A DNA stretch of 64,000 bases from Murinocardiopsis flavida (GTDB lineage Bacteria > Actinomycetota > Actinomycetes > Streptosporangiales > Streptosporangiaceae). Location: contig NZ_PYGA01000002.1 in assembly GCF_003014485.1 (NCBI RefSeq), positions 186,001-250,000 of the forward strand, in the 5' to 3' direction. The notes under the pieces are model-generated. The model was given only the letters and a program-made list of their open reading frames with translations. It was not told the DNA's origin and did no database searches. Below, piece after piece: positions 42,122 through 50,948 of this stretch. The position numbers and the translations under genes are program-made. Numbering within the stretch: the first letter of the stretch is position 1; every line of letters begins with the position of its first letter.

Positions 42122-42727
42122 ATGAGCCCTGCACCGCACCCCGAAGCACCAGGCGGGACGGTCGCCGACGGCATGGGCGCCGACGGCACCGTCCGCGTGC
42201 GCCGCGTCCGGCCCGGCGACGGTACCGGCATCGCCCGCGTGCGGCTCGCCGGGTGGCAGCACGCCTACCGGGGCATCGTCCCCGCCGCCTACCTCGACGC
42301 CATGCGGCCCGACCCGGAGCACAGGGAACGGCAGGTGCGGGCGCCCGCGCCGGGCAGCGCCGCCTACGTCGCCGAGACCGCCGAGACCGCGGGCGGCGAG
42401 CCGACGATCGTGGGCTGGCTCGCCGCCGGCCCGGCCCGCGACGCCGACGCGCCCGAGGGCGCCGCCGAGATCTACGGCTGCTACGTCGACCCCGGGCGCG
42501 CGCGGCTGGGCGTCGGGCGGCGGCTCATGGCGGCGGCGCTCGCCGAGACCGGCCCCGGCGTGCCCGTCCTGCTGTGGGTCCTCAAGGACAACCGGGCCGC
42601 GCGGCGCTTCTACGAGAACGCGGGGTTCCGCGCCGACGGGGCGGAGCAGGCGCTCGACCGCGGCGACCCCGTGCTCGACGCCGTCCGCGAGGTCCGCTAC
42701 CTGCTGCCCGCGGGGGCGCGGCAGTGA
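42122..42727 (+). CDS. GNAT-family N-acetyltransferase
   Basis: A 201-residue GNAT protein. The N-terminal VRRVRPGDGTGIARVRLAGWQHAYRGIVP strand-helix is typical. Motif A is YGCYVDPGRARLGVGRRLMAAAL, where the acetyl-CoA pyrophosphate loop reads RARLGVG, and NRAARRFYENAGFRADG is the late motif. The acceptor substrate is unknown. Its stop overlaps the AlkB-like gene start (GTGA), making a two-gene operon. Confidence 0.92.
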   Translation: MSPAPHPEAPGGTVADGMGADGTVRVRRVRPGDGTGIARVRLAGWQHAYRGIVPAAYLDAMRPDPEHRERQVRAPAPGSAAYVAETAETAGGEPTIVGWLAAGPARDADAPEGAAEIYGCYVDPGRARLGVGRRLMAAALAETGPGVPVLLWVLKDNRAARRFYENAGFRADGAEQALDRGDPVLDAVREVRYLLPAGARQ

Positions 42728-43383
42728 CCGACCCGCTCTTCGGCGCGGCGCCCGTCGAGATCGCGCCCGGCGCCGTCCACGTCCCCGGATGGCTCGACGC
42801 CGAGCAGCGGCGCGACCTCGTCGACCGCTGCCGCAGGTGGGCGTCGGGCCCTGCCGGGATGCGCCACCACACCATGCCGCGCGGCGGGACGATGAGCGTG
42901 GCCATGGCGTCGCTCGGCTGGTACTGGCGGCCCTACCGGTACTCCAGGACCCTGCCCGGCGGTGGACCGGTGCCGGAATTCCCGCCGATGCTGGGGGCGC
43001 TCGCGCTGGCCGGGGTCGAGGCCGCCTACGGGGCGCCACCGGGGCCCGGCGCGGCGCCCTACGACGTGGCCCTGGTGAACTTCTACGACGCCGACGCCCG
43101 CATGGGCATGCACCAGGACCGCGACGAGCAGGCCGCCGAGCCGGTCGTCTCGCTCAGCCTGGGCGACGCCTGCGTCTTCCGCTTCGGCAACACCGAGACG
43201 CGCGGCCGCCCCTACACCGACGTCGAGCTGCGCAGCGGCGACCTGTTCGTCTTCGGCGGGCCGTCCCGCATGGCCTACCACGGGGTGCCGCGCACCCTGC
43301 CCGACAGCGGCGACCCCGCGTCCGGGCTCACCGCCGGGCGCCTCAACATCACCATCCGCGCCTCGGGCATGGCCGCGGACTGA
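42724..43383 (+). CDS. alkB: AlkB-like 2-oxoglutarate/Fe(II) DNA-repair dioxygenase
   Basis: A 219-residue AlkB homologue. The Fe(II) ligands are His130 and Asp132 (MGMHQDRDE) and His186 (SRMAYHGVPR); Arg206 and Arg212 in RLNITIR bind 2-oxoglutarate. The nucleotide-recognition lid region has MRHHTMPRGGTMSVAM. AlkB oxidatively removes methyl groups from 1-methyladenine and 3-methylcytosine. GTG 42724 overlaps the upstream GNAT stop, an unusual operon partner. No Ada-type regulator is nearby. Confidence 0.93.
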   Translation: MTDPLFGAAPVEIAPGAVHVPGWLDAEQRRDLVDRCRRWASGPAGMRHHTMPRGGTMSVAMASLGWYWRPYRYSRTLPGGGPVPEFPPMLGALALAGVEAAYGAPPGPGAAPYDVALVNFYDADARMGMHQDRDEQAAEPVVSLSLGDACVFRFGNTETRGRPYTDVELRSGDLFVFGGPSRMAYHGVPRTLPDSGDPASGLTAGRLNITIRASGMAAD

Positions 43384-43401
43384 CCCCGCGGGTGCGGGGG
43401 G

Positions 43402-45204
43402 TCAGCGGCGCAGCAGGTCGCGGACGTTGACCACCAAGAGGGTGACGACCACCAGCACGATGGGCACCAGCAGGGAGATCCGCCAGTTGGCCATGAACGC
43501 CGCGATGATCGCCGCGATCACCCCGACCGCGATGAGCAGCACGGCCAGGCCGGTCAGGAACGGCATCAGCTTGCGGCGCACGAACGCGTCGAAGGCCGCG
43601 AACAGCACCACCACGCCGATCATGGCCGGCAGCACCACGTGGCCGCCCAGCAGCAGCATCCCGCCCAGGGAGATGATCAGCAGCGGGGTGCTCAGCGCCA
43701 CCCACACGTTCACCAGCCGGCCGGTGCGCTGCTTGCCCGAGGCGTAGGGCAGGTGCGGGTTCTTCAGGTGCGAGGTGGGCCCGGCGCGCAGCGGTTCGGC
43801 GCCGTCGAGCGCCTGGTGGTGGGCGTCGCGCTCGTCCACCAGGAGGGAGCGTTCGCGGTAGAGCCCGGCGAGTTCCGCTTCGAGCTCGGCGATGGTGGCG
43901 TCGTGCTCCTTGGCGCGGGGCAGCGAGTGCGCCTCCCTGCCGAGGACGATGCGGGCGGCGGCGAGGCGGCGGACCCGGTCGCGCAGCCGCACGATCGAGG
44001 CGTCGGCCTCGGCGATGCGGCCGTCGAGGTCGTGCAGGTGCGCCCGCAGGGCCGACCGCGCGGCGCTGTCGGACGGCGGGACCTTCTGCAAGCCCACCCA
44101 CGCCAGCGGGTCGGCCCAGGAGTTGCGGATGGTGCCGTCGCGCTCGTAGCGCGGCCCGCTGGGGGCGCGCTCGCCGTCGAACCAGTCCTTGGTGTCGCGG
44201 CCCCACAGCCCCCGGTACCCGCGCACCCACGGGGTGGCGTCGTCGATGACGACCTGGTTCCAGACGCGGTTGCCGCCCGGCCCCACCCGGACGCCGTCGC
44301 CGCGCGCGTAGTCGACGAAGGGGATGCCGATGCCGTGGCGCACGATGGCGCTGGTGGCGGGGAAGATCCGCTGGGTGAGGTTGCGCCAGAACCGGACCAC
44401 GCCGCGCAGGATGGCCGGGTCGACCTGGATCAGGTAGTCGCCGGGCAGCAGCTGGTGGGAGTGCGATCCGGCGCCGACGTAGATCACCGGGTGGTCGCCG
44501 TCGCGGTGCAGGTCGGGGTCGTCCCAGCTGCGCCGGAGGTCGTCGCCCCGGTACTCGTGCGAGGAGGCGCCCACCCACTGGGGCCGGTACCCGCCGTCGC
44601 CGGACTCGACCAGGTAGACAGTGATCTTCTCCCAGTCGGCCTCGTGGTCGTTCACGCCGCCGTAGATGGAGCGCCAGTCGTTCATCGGGTAGAAGAACCA
44701 GTACTGGAGCGCGATGTAGCCGCCCTCGCGGATGACCCGGCCGTAGTAGGTCGCCCCGCCGGAGTCGAGGCGGTCACGGTAGCGGGTGGCCGCGGCGCCC
44801 GCGACCCCTCCGGGGACCGCGCCGCGGATCAGCAGGGAGAACTTCATCAGGACGTCGAGGACGCGGCCGAACACGCCCACGGCGGCCAGGCGCCCGCTCT
44901 TGGGGATGACGGGCCGTGCGGTGCGGCGGAACCGGCGCGCCTCGGCGCGCATCGACGCCTCCTGCACGAAGCGCAGGTGCTGGAAGCGGTCGGGCCAGGT
45001 CTCCTCGGCCTCGGCGAGCCTCTCGGCGGTGAGCTGCCCCGCCGGGACGACCTCGCGTTCGCCTTCGCCGGGCTCCTCGACCCACAGGCTGCACGCGCTC
45101 AAATACCCCTCGATGTCCGTGGGGAAGAAGAGCTCGCCTTCGGTGTAGACGAGAATCGGTTCGTATGCCCGGAGCAGTTCCAGATCAGTTTTCGTCGGTC
45201 CCAT
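43402..45204 (-). CDS. Vps62-related large protein with C-terminal membrane helices
   Basis: A 600-residue protein. The N-terminal ~330 residues carry the Vps62-type pattern: YEPILVYTEGELFFPTDIEGYL, LQYWFFYPMNDWRSIYGGVNDHEADWEKITVYLVE and YVGAGSHSHQLLPGDYLI. A coiled-coil region (about 400-480; HDLDGRIAEADASIVRLRDRVRRL) follows, then four to five helices in the last 120 residues. Prokaryotic relatives are unassigned. ATG 45204 has no clear ribosome site; an in-frame ATG at 45219 is possible. It converges on AlkB and is divergent from a small HTH protein. Confidence 0.82.
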   Translation of the reverse strand: MGPTKTDLELLRAYEPILVYTEGELFFPTDIEGYLSACSLWVEEPGEGEREVVPAGQLTAERLAEAEETWPDRFQHLRFVQEASMRAEARRFRRTARPVIPKSGRLAAVGVFGRVLDVLMKFSLLIRGAVPGGVAGAAATRYRDRLDSGGATYYGRVIREGGYIALQYWFFYPMNDWRSIYGGVNDHEADWEKITVYLVESGDGGYRPQWVGASSHEYRGDDLRRSWDDPDLHRDGDHPVIYVGAGSHSHQLLPGDYLIQVDPAILRGVVRFWRNLTQRIFPATSAIVRHGIGIPFVDYARGDGVRVGPGGNRVWNQVVIDDATPWVRGYRGLWGRDTKDWFDGERAPSGPRYERDGTIRNSWADPLAWVGLQKVPPSDSAARSALRAHLHDLDGRIAEADASIVRLRDRVRRLAAARIVLGREAHSLPRAKEHDATIAELEAELAGLYRERSLLVDERDAHHQALDGAEPLRAGPTSHLKNPHLPYASGKQRTGRLVNVWVALSTPLLIISLGGMLLLGGHVVLPAMIGVVVLFAAFDAFVRRKLMPFLTGLAVLLIAVGVIAAIIAAFMANWRISLLVPIVLVVVTLLVVNVRDLLRR

Positions 45205-45306
45205 AGTTGCGCACGACATTAACGGATCCGCGGGCTGCACCCGGACCTGGCACCGGTCCGCCTGCGGCCAGTGTCGGCCCCGGCCGCGACGGCGTAGCCT
45301 CGAACC

Positions 45307-45546
45307 ATGGAGGACGACCCGATCAGCAGCCTGCTCGCCGCCGCGCGCGAGAACGGACGCGAGCAGCCGCCGCTGGAGGCGCTGGGGGCCGCGGTCCGGC
45401 TGCGCGAGGAACTGGAGCGGCTGGAGGCCGTGCACGTGCGGCGCGCCAGGGTCGACGGGTACACGTGGTCGGAGATCGCGACCATCCTCGGTGTCAGCAA
45501 GCAGGCGGTGCACAAGAAGTACGGCGGGCGCCGCCGGGACGCCTGA
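45307..45546 (+). CDS. small helix-turn-helix protein, 79 aa
   Basis: A short protein: an N-terminal helix, a charged EELERLEAVHVRRARVDG segment, then a sigma-region-4-like HTH (YTWSEIATILGVSKQAVHKKYGGRRRDA). Such 70-90-residue proteins occur widely in actinobacteria, often as nucleoid- or transcription-associated factors of unknown target. It lies between the Vps62-like gene (divergent) and the EamA gene (convergent). Confidence 0.8.
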   Translation: MEDDPISSLLAAARENGREQPPLEALGAAVRLREELERLEAVHVRRARVDGYTWSEIATILGVSKQAVHKKYGGRRRDA

Positions 45547-45577
45547 GCGCCCCCTACGCCCCCGGCGTCCTTGCCGC

Positions 45578-46696
45578 TCAAGCCGGTTCGCGTTCGCGGC
45601 CGGGCGGGCGCCCGGGCAGGGGGCGGCGGCGCGGGGCGCGGCCCAGGCGCAGCGCCCGCAGCCCGGCCCGCCCGATGCCGGCGCGGCGCGTCCCCGGGCG
45701 GGCCGGAGGCCGCCACTCCAGCCCAGCGGAGCCCAGCAGGGCACCGGCCCGCTCCCCCTCGGAGCCGGGATCCGGGCGGGCGTCGCCGCGCTGCTCGGCG
45801 GGGCGCGGCCTGGCCTCGCCGCGCTGTTCAACGGCCCGCGGCCGGGCCTCACCGCGGGCCGACCCGATCCCCGCCACGACCACCAGCGCCATCCCGGCGA
45901 GCTGCACCGGCTGCGGCGTCTGGGCGATGATGACCAGGCCCATCACCAGGCTGACGGCGGGCTCCAGGCTCACGAAGGTGCTGTAGGCGCTGCGCCGCAT
46001 CCGTTGCAGCGCGACCATCTCCAGCAGGAACGGCACCAGCGGGAACAGCAGGGCGATGCCGAGGGTGGCGCCGAGGACGCGCGGGTCGGGGTTGGCGACC
46101 ACACCGGGCACCCCCAGCGGCGCGGTGACCACGGAGGCGACCGTCAGCGACAGCGCCAGCCCGTGGACCGCGCCGAAGCTGTTGGAGACCCGCTGGGCCA
46201 GCACGATGTACAGCGCGACGCACACCGCCCCGGCCACGCCGAAGGCGATCCCGGCGAGGTCGGCGTCGCCGGCCCACGGGCGGGTCATGCAGGCCACCCC
46301 CGCGACGGCGGCGAGGATCCAGGCCACCTCCGCGCGGCGGCGCATCGCCACGACGGCCACGGCGAGCGGGCCGAGGAACTCCAGCGAGGTCGCGGTACCC
46401 AGGTCGATGCGCGCCGTGGCCTCGGAGTAGAAGGCCATCATCCCCGCGCTCACTGTGCCCAGTATCACCACGGACCACAGGTCTCGGCGCGGCGCGGCGC
46501 GCACCCGGCGCCACAACGCGGGCCCGCTCAGGGCGAGCAGGAGGAGCGCGGCCCATGTCAGTCGCAGCCAGGTGACCGCGCCGGTGCCGACGGCGTCGAA
46601 CTGGAGCACGGCGAGCGCACTGCCTGCGTGCAGCGCGAACATGCCCGCCAGCACGAGCAGTGGCGCGGGTACCCGGATGAGGGCAGCGCGAAACAT
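45578..46696 (-). CDS. EamA/RhtA-type metabolite exporter with repeat tail
   Basis: A 372-residue DMT-superfamily protein with ten helices in two EamA repeats (residues about 10-135 and 150-275), closest to the RhtA threonine/homoserine exporter group (DLGTATSLEFLGPLAVAVV, ALQRMRRSAYSTFVSLEPAVSLVMGLVI). After residue 275 comes a ~95-residue Arg/Pro/Glu-rich tail that includes three tandem 11-aa units (GEARPRxxEQR) and is not part of the family. Start ATG 46696 lacks a good ribosome site; GTG 46720 is possible. It is divergent from a LysR gene. Confidence 0.88.
   Translation of the reverse strand: MFRAALIRVPAPLLVLAGMFALHAGSALAVLQFDAVGTGAVTWLRLTWAALLLLALSGPALWRRVRAAPRRDLWSVVILGTVSAGMMAFYSEATARIDLGTATSLEFLGPLAVAVVAMRRRAEVAWILAAVAGVACMTRPWAGDADLAGIAFGVAGAVCVALYIVLAQRVSNSFGAVHGLALSLTVASVVTAPLGVPGVVANPDPRVLGATLGIALLFPLVPFLLEMVALQRMRRSAYSTFVSLEPAVSLVMGLVIIAQTPQPVQLAGMALVVVAGIGSARGEARPRAVEQRGEARPRPAEQRGDARPDPGSEGERAGALLGSAGLEWRPPARPGTRRAGIGRAGLRALRLGRAPRRRPLPGRPPGREREPA
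45779..45856 (-). repeat. 33-bp tandem repeat in the EamA tail
   Basis: Two full 33-bp units (45779-45811, 45812-45844) and a 12-bp start of a third encode repeated 11-residue GEARPR-x-x-EQR blocks. The length is a multiple of three, so copy number can change without loss of frame. Confidence 0.7.
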
Positions 46697-46819
46697 GGGA
46701 AAGCGGAGTCGGATCACCCGACCATTGGATCCACCGGCTTTGTTGCTGTCCACAGACCGATGGTGGACGAACCGTTTCCTTTTGGCGGATGATCCGCTGT
46801 TGGCGGATACTCTGGGTGC

Positions 46820-47833
46820 GTGGATCAGGTACTCGACCTCACCCGGTTGCGGCTGCTGGTGGAGCTGGAGCGCCTCGGCACCATGGCGGCGGTCTCCGAG
46901 GTCACCGGCATCGGCACCTCGGCGGTGTCCAAGCACCTCGCCGTCCTGGAGAACGAGGCGGGCGTGCGCCTGCTGGTGCCCGACGGCCGCAGGGTCCGGC
47001 TCACGCCCGCGGGGCGGCGCCTCGCCGAACACGCCGTGGGCATCCTCGCCCGGGTCGAGGCGGCGCGGGCCGAGCTCGCCGGCGAGGGCGAGGCGGCCGG
47101 CCCCGTGAAGCTGGTGACCTTCATCAGCGTGGCCTCGCCCATCGTGCTGCCGGCGCTGCGCCGCCTGCACGAGGACCACCCGCTGATCGAGGTCCACCTC
47201 ATCGAGCACGAACCCGACCAGGCGCTCGACCTGCTCCAGTCCGGCGACGCCGACCTCGGCCTCGTCTACGAGTACAGCCTGGTGCCGCGCCGCGTTCCCG
47301 ACACGCTCACCCTGCACCGCATCGGCGCCGAACCGCTCCTGCTCGCCCAGCCCGCCGCCGAGGCCGTGGGCGGGTCGCGGCCCATGACCCGCGCCAACCT
47401 GGCGCGGCTCGCCCAGGCGTCGTGGATCTCCAACTCGCGGGGCAGCGACGAGGACGAGCTGGTGCAGCGCATGTGCGCGACCGTCGGGTTCGCGCCCCGG
47501 TTCCGGCACCGCATCGACACCCTGGAGGCCGCCACCGAGGTCATCGCCTCAGGGCTCGGCATCGGCGTGCAGCCCAAGCTCGCCGTCGCGGCGCGCAGGC
47601 GCGGCATCGCCCACGCGCCGCTGGGCGACCTGGGCGGGGTCCGGCGCATCTACCTGGCCGGGCGCACCGGCGGGTGGTCGTGGCGGCCCATCCAGCTCGT
47701 CGCGCACTACCTGCGGTCGGCGGCCCGCAGCGTCCTCGACGACGTCGACGAGGTGGACCTCGACCTCAGTGCTCGGCCGGGACCATCAGGGGGCCGGCCG
47801 AGGGGACGGGGACCTTCGCCGCCGCCTCCCTGA
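46820..47833 (+). CDS. LysR-family regulator (partner of the EamA exporter)
   Basis: A LysR protein of 337 residues. The N-terminal HTH is LRLLVELERLGTMAAVSEVTGIGTSAVSKHLAVLENEAGVRLL, and a two-lobed periplasmic-binding-like effector domain follows. GTG 46820 is used. A GCGGAT-G-ATCCGC dyad lies about 25-35 bp upstream, a plausible LysR site shared with the divergent exporter gene. The last ~25 residues (ARPGPSGGRPRGRGPSPPPP) are low-complexity. They run 68 bp into the convergent LysR gene, as if an earlier stop was lost. Confidence 0.9.
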   Translation: MDQVLDLTRLRLLVELERLGTMAAVSEVTGIGTSAVSKHLAVLENEAGVRLLVPDGRRVRLTPAGRRLAEHAVGILARVEAARAELAGEGEAAGPVKLVTFISVASPIVLPALRRLHEDHPLIEVHLIEHEPDQALDLLQSGDADLGLVYEYSLVPRRVPDTLTLHRIGAEPLLLAQPAAEAVGGSRPMTRANLARLAQASWISNSRGSDEDELVQRMCATVGFAPRFRHRIDTLEAATEVIASGLGIGVQPKLAVAARRRGIAHAPLGDLGGVRRIYLAGRTGGWSWRPIQLVAHYLRSAARSVLDDVDEVDLDLSARPGPSGGRPRGRGPSPPPP

Positions 47834-48701
47834 TCGCGCCGAGCAGCGGTTCGGGCCCCGCGCCCGCCCTGGTGACCGCCACAATGTGGCGCCGGGGCGC
47901 GTTGCGCACCGACCGCACCACCACATGCGGCGCCGACAGCCCGGTCCAGGCCAGCCGCGGCATGAGCGCGACCCCCAGTCCGGCGGTGACCATGGCGAAG
48001 ACCGCGCTGAACTCGTCGACGGTGTGGGCGACGCGGGGCTGGAAGCCGACCTGGTTGCAGGCCGCCGACACGCAGTCGTGCCAGGCGGTGCCGCGCGCCG
48101 ACATGATCCACTCGGCGCCCGCGAGGTCCTCGGCGAGGTCGAGTTCGGTGCGTGACGCCATGGGGTGGTCGTAGGGCAGCACCGCGTCGAAGGGTTCGAC
48201 CATCACCGGGTCGAGCCGGAACTCCTCGGTACCGCTCGGCGGCATGTGCACCGACGACATCGTGACGGCGAGGTCGAGGTCGCCGGTGCGCAGCAGCTCC
48301 GAGCTGGCCTCCGGCTCGGCCTGCACCACCTCGAACCGCCAGCCGGGGTGGCTGCGGCGCAGCCCCGCCACCGCCGGGGCGACGAGGTCGGAGATGCCGG
48401 TGGCGAAGGAGCCCACGCGGACCGCCCCGATGGTGCCGTCGGCGTAGGCGGCGAGGTCGGCCTGCGCGCGCTCCAGCTCCGCGAAGATGACCGCGGCGTG
48501 GTCGAGCAGCACCCGGGCCGCGCCGGTCAGCACGAATCTCCGGCCGTGCCGCTCGACCAGTGCGGCGCCCGCCTCCTTGGACAGGGCCGCCAACTGCTGG
48601 GAGATTGCCGATGGGGTGACCTTGAGCGCCTCAGCCGTGGCCGCCACGGTGTGGTGCTGGTCGAGTGCCCGCAACAACTGCAACCGCCGGACGTCGATCA
48701 T
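47766..48701 (-). CDS. LysR-family regulator (divergent from CorA-like gene)
   Basis: A 311-residue LysR protein with HTH MIDVRRLQLLRALDQHHTVAATAEALKVTPSAISQQLAALSKEAG and the usual effector domain (VGSFATGISDLVAPAVAGLRRSHPGWRFEVVQAEP). It begins at ATG 48701, about 130 bp from a divergent CorA-like gene, which may be its target. Its 3' end overlaps the convergent LysR gene by 68 bp. The effector is unknown. Confidence 0.92.
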   Translation of the reverse strand: MIDVRRLQLLRALDQHHTVAATAEALKVTPSAISQQLAALSKEAGAALVERHGRRFVLTGAARVLLDHAAVIFAELERAQADLAAYADGTIGAVRVGSFATGISDLVAPAVAGLRRSHPGWRFEVVQAEPEASSELLRTGDLDLAVTMSSVHMPPSGTEEFRLDPVMVEPFDAVLPYDHPMASRTELDLAEDLAGAEWIMSARGTAWHDCVSAACNQVGFQPRVAHTVDEFSAVFAMVTAGLGVALMPRLAWTGLSAPHVVVRSVRNAPRRHIVAVTRAGAGPEPLLGAIREAAAKVPVPSAGPLMVPAEH

Positions 48702-48833
48702 GGAACACAATGTAGTCAGCGGCGGCGCCGGATCCGCCCAGCTCGGGACGCCGATCCGGATCGGTTCGAGTGATCCGGGACACCGCCCGCCGCCACCAGG
48801 ACACCGGGGCCCGCGTTGCCTAAGCTGGCTGGC

Positions 48834-49793
48834 ATGCTGCACAGCCTGCTCTTCCGAGACGGCAGGCCCGCCGAGGCCGATCTCGCCCCGGCCGACCTGC
48901 CGGACCTGCACGGGCCCGCCACCATCGTGTGGGCCGAGTGCGAGCCGGGCGACACCGACGGGATCGCCGAGGCGGCGGCGCTCACCGGGATCCCCCGCGA
49001 CCGGTTGGACGCCGTCATGGCGCGGCGCCACCGCGGCGGGGTGTGGCACTTCGACGCCGGTTTCGCGCTCCACATGCATGTGGTGCGCCCGCAGGACGCC
49101 GACTACACGCGGCTGGTCGTGCTGCTCTCCACCGACGCGGTCGTGACCTGCACCGACGATCCCGACCTCGACTTCGCGCCCGTGCTCTCGGCGGTGGAGA
49201 GCAACGACGCGATCGCGCGCCACGGCACCTTCGCGCTGCTGCACCAGCTGCTGGAGTGGCTGGTCAACGGCTACCACCAGACCGCGCTGGACGTGGACGA
49301 CGGCATCGACGGGGTCGAGGAGATCCTGTTCGACGAGGCCCCGGCCGCGATCGCCCGCGTCCAGCGCGAGAGCCACCGGCTGCGCCGCCGCCTGGTGCTG
49401 CTGCGCAGGGCGGTGCTCCCGCTGCGCGAGGCGGTGGACGAGCTGCGCGGAACCGACCCCGCCGCCGGCGACCCATGGGTCGACCGGCACCTCGCCGACA
49501 TCACCCGCAGGCTCGACCACCTGGTGGGGCTGATCGAGTCGCTGCGGGAGATGCTGGGGTCGATGCTGAGCACCAGCATCAACGTGCAGCAGAACCGCCT
49601 GAACATCACGATGAAGAAGCTGACCGGATGGGCGGCGGTGATCGCCATCCCCACGTTCCTGTCGAGCTGGTACGGGATGAACGTCATGCTGCCCGGGCAG
49701 CACCAACCGTGGGGTGCCGCCCTCGCCTACGGCCTGGTGGCGGGGTCGGCGGTGGCCGTCTACCTCTCATTCCGGCGGCGGGACTGGCTTTAG
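48834..49793 (+). CDS. CorA-like divalent-cation channel (second copy)
   Basis: A 319-residue CorA-superfamily protein, distinct from the one at 31043. A cytoplasmic domain of about 240 residues with long helices (LHQLLEWLVNGYHQTALDVDDGIDGVEEILF) precedes two membrane helices bearing SWYGMNVMLPG and the basic closing RRRDWL. GMN is the selectivity filter. It may carry Mg2+, Zn2+ or another divalent. ATG 48834 is used; an in-frame TTG lies 18 bp earlier. It is divergent from a LysR gene. Confidence 0.92.
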   Translation: MLHSLLFRDGRPAEADLAPADLPDLHGPATIVWAECEPGDTDGIAEAAALTGIPRDRLDAVMARRHRGGVWHFDAGFALHMHVVRPQDADYTRLVVLLSTDAVVTCTDDPDLDFAPVLSAVESNDAIARHGTFALLHQLLEWLVNGYHQTALDVDDGIDGVEEILFDEAPAAIARVQRESHRLRRRLVLLRRAVLPLREAVDELRGTDPAAGDPWVDRHLADITRRLDHLVGLIESLREMLGSMLSTSINVQQNRLNITMKKLTGWAAVIAIPTFLSSWYGMNVMLPGQHQPWGAALAYGLVAGSAVAVYLSFRRRDWL

Positions 49794-49803
49794 GGGCTTT
49801 TGG

Positions 49804-49837
49804 GGCGCCGTTCCTGTCAGGGCGCCGTTTCTGTCAG
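49804..49837. repeat. 17-bp direct tandem repeat
   Basis: GGCGCCGTTCCTGTCAG (49804-49820) is followed directly by GGCGCCGTTTCTGTCAG, one mismatch. The second copy overlaps the stop codon of the PanE-like gene. Confidence 0.75.
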
Positions 49838-50805
49838 GGCCGCTGTTGCGCGGATCCGCCGTCGACGCGTTCGAGGTCGGCGACGATGCGCGCGGTGACC
49901 GGCACGTCGACGCCCACGCGCCGGGCGGCGCGGAGGAAGGCGCCGCCCAGCGCGTCGACCTCCATGGCGCGCCCGGCCTCCCGGTCGCGCAGCATCGACG
50001 GCTTGGTCTGCGGCGGGATGCCGTCGGCCATGGCGGTCACCCGGTCGGAGTCGAGCGTGAGGCCCAGCCGCGCGGCGACCTGGCCGACCTCGGACATGAC
50101 GCCGAGCAGGTCGGCGCGCCGGTCGGTGCGGACGACGCCGATGGGCGCGCCCGCGTGGGAGCACACCAGCGCGGTCGGCATGAGGAAGTGGACCTTCTGC
50201 CAGAGGGTGAGCTGCTCGTCGTCGCGGACCTCGGTCGTGAAGCCGATCCCGCGCAGGTGCGCGGCGAGCTCGTCGACGCGTTCGTCCGGCCCCGCTCCCC
50301 CGGCGTCGGCGGCGGCGTTGGCATCGGGGTCGGCGTTGGCGGCGGCGAGTTCGACCGTGGTGAACGGGCTGGTCTGGCTGATGTGGCCGGGCGCGACCCG
50401 GGTCGACTCCACCCAGATGGTCGCGGCGAGGACCTGCGCGCCGGGGTAGGCGGAGCGCAGCACGTCCATGTGCTCGAACCCGTTGAGCAGCGGAACCACG
50501 AGCGCGCCGCGCACCATCTCGGGCGCGACACGCCGCACGGCGTCCTGGAGGGCGGTGGCCTTGGGCGCGACGATGAGGACATCGGTGGGTCGCGTCAGTT
50601 CGGGCTCGGCCGCGACCTCGATGGTGAAGTCGCCGAACGCCGCCGAGTCGACGCGCAGGCCGTCGGCCGCGATGCGCTCGGCGGTCGGCTCGGTGGCGAC
50701 AACGGTGACGTCGTGGCCGGCGCGGGCGAGGAGGCCGGCGAGCAGGCCGCCCACTCCTCCCGGCCCCAGAACCGTGAAATGTGTCAAAAGTTTCTCATTC
50801 GGCAT
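49834..50805 (-). CDS. ketopantoate-reductase-like (PanE/ApbA) oxidoreductase
   Basis: A 323-residue two-domain reductase. The Rossmann motif is FTVLGPGGVGGLLAGLLARAGHDVTVVA, with an unusual LGPGGVGG in place of GxGxxG (GPGGVGG keeps the glycines). The conserved lysines and ends are in IVAPKATALQDAV and WQKVHFLMP, and PSMLRDREAGRAMEVDALGGAFLRAAR matches the ApbA C-terminal substrate loop (SSMxQDxxxGRxTEIDxxxG). It reduces a 2-oxo acid such as ketopantoate with NADPH. AAAGGAGA precedes ATG 50805. An Ala/Asp/Gly-rich insertion sits near residue 170. Confidence 0.9.
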   Translation of the reverse strand: MPNEKLLTHFTVLGPGGVGGLLAGLLARAGHDVTVVATEPTAERIAADGLRVDSAAFGDFTIEVAAEPELTRPTDVLIVAPKATALQDAVRRVAPEMVRGALVVPLLNGFEHMDVLRSAYPGAQVLAATIWVESTRVAPGHISQTSPFTTVELAAANADPDANAAADAGGAGPDERVDELAAHLRGIGFTTEVRDDEQLTLWQKVHFLMPTALVCSHAGAPIGVVRTDRRADLLGVMSEVGQVAARLGLTLDSDRVTAMADGIPPQTKPSMLRDREAGRAMEVDALGGAFLRAARRVGVDVPVTARIVADLERVDGGSAQQRP

Positions 50806-50948
50806 GAGAATCTCTCCTTTTTCCTGGCGCTTCACGCGCGGGCCGCGATTCGGGACCTACTGTCGGAAGTACAGGTCACGTGGGGATTGGTCTGAACCAC
50901 TCCCGTGGTCCAGGTCACGTCGATCCGGGTGGAACGGGTGAGAAGAAC

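Noticed and set aside
49804-49837. Second mini-CRISPR or attachment site at the 17-bp direct repeat
   Set aside because: Units abut with no spacer and no other copies are seen; simple tandem duplication is enough.
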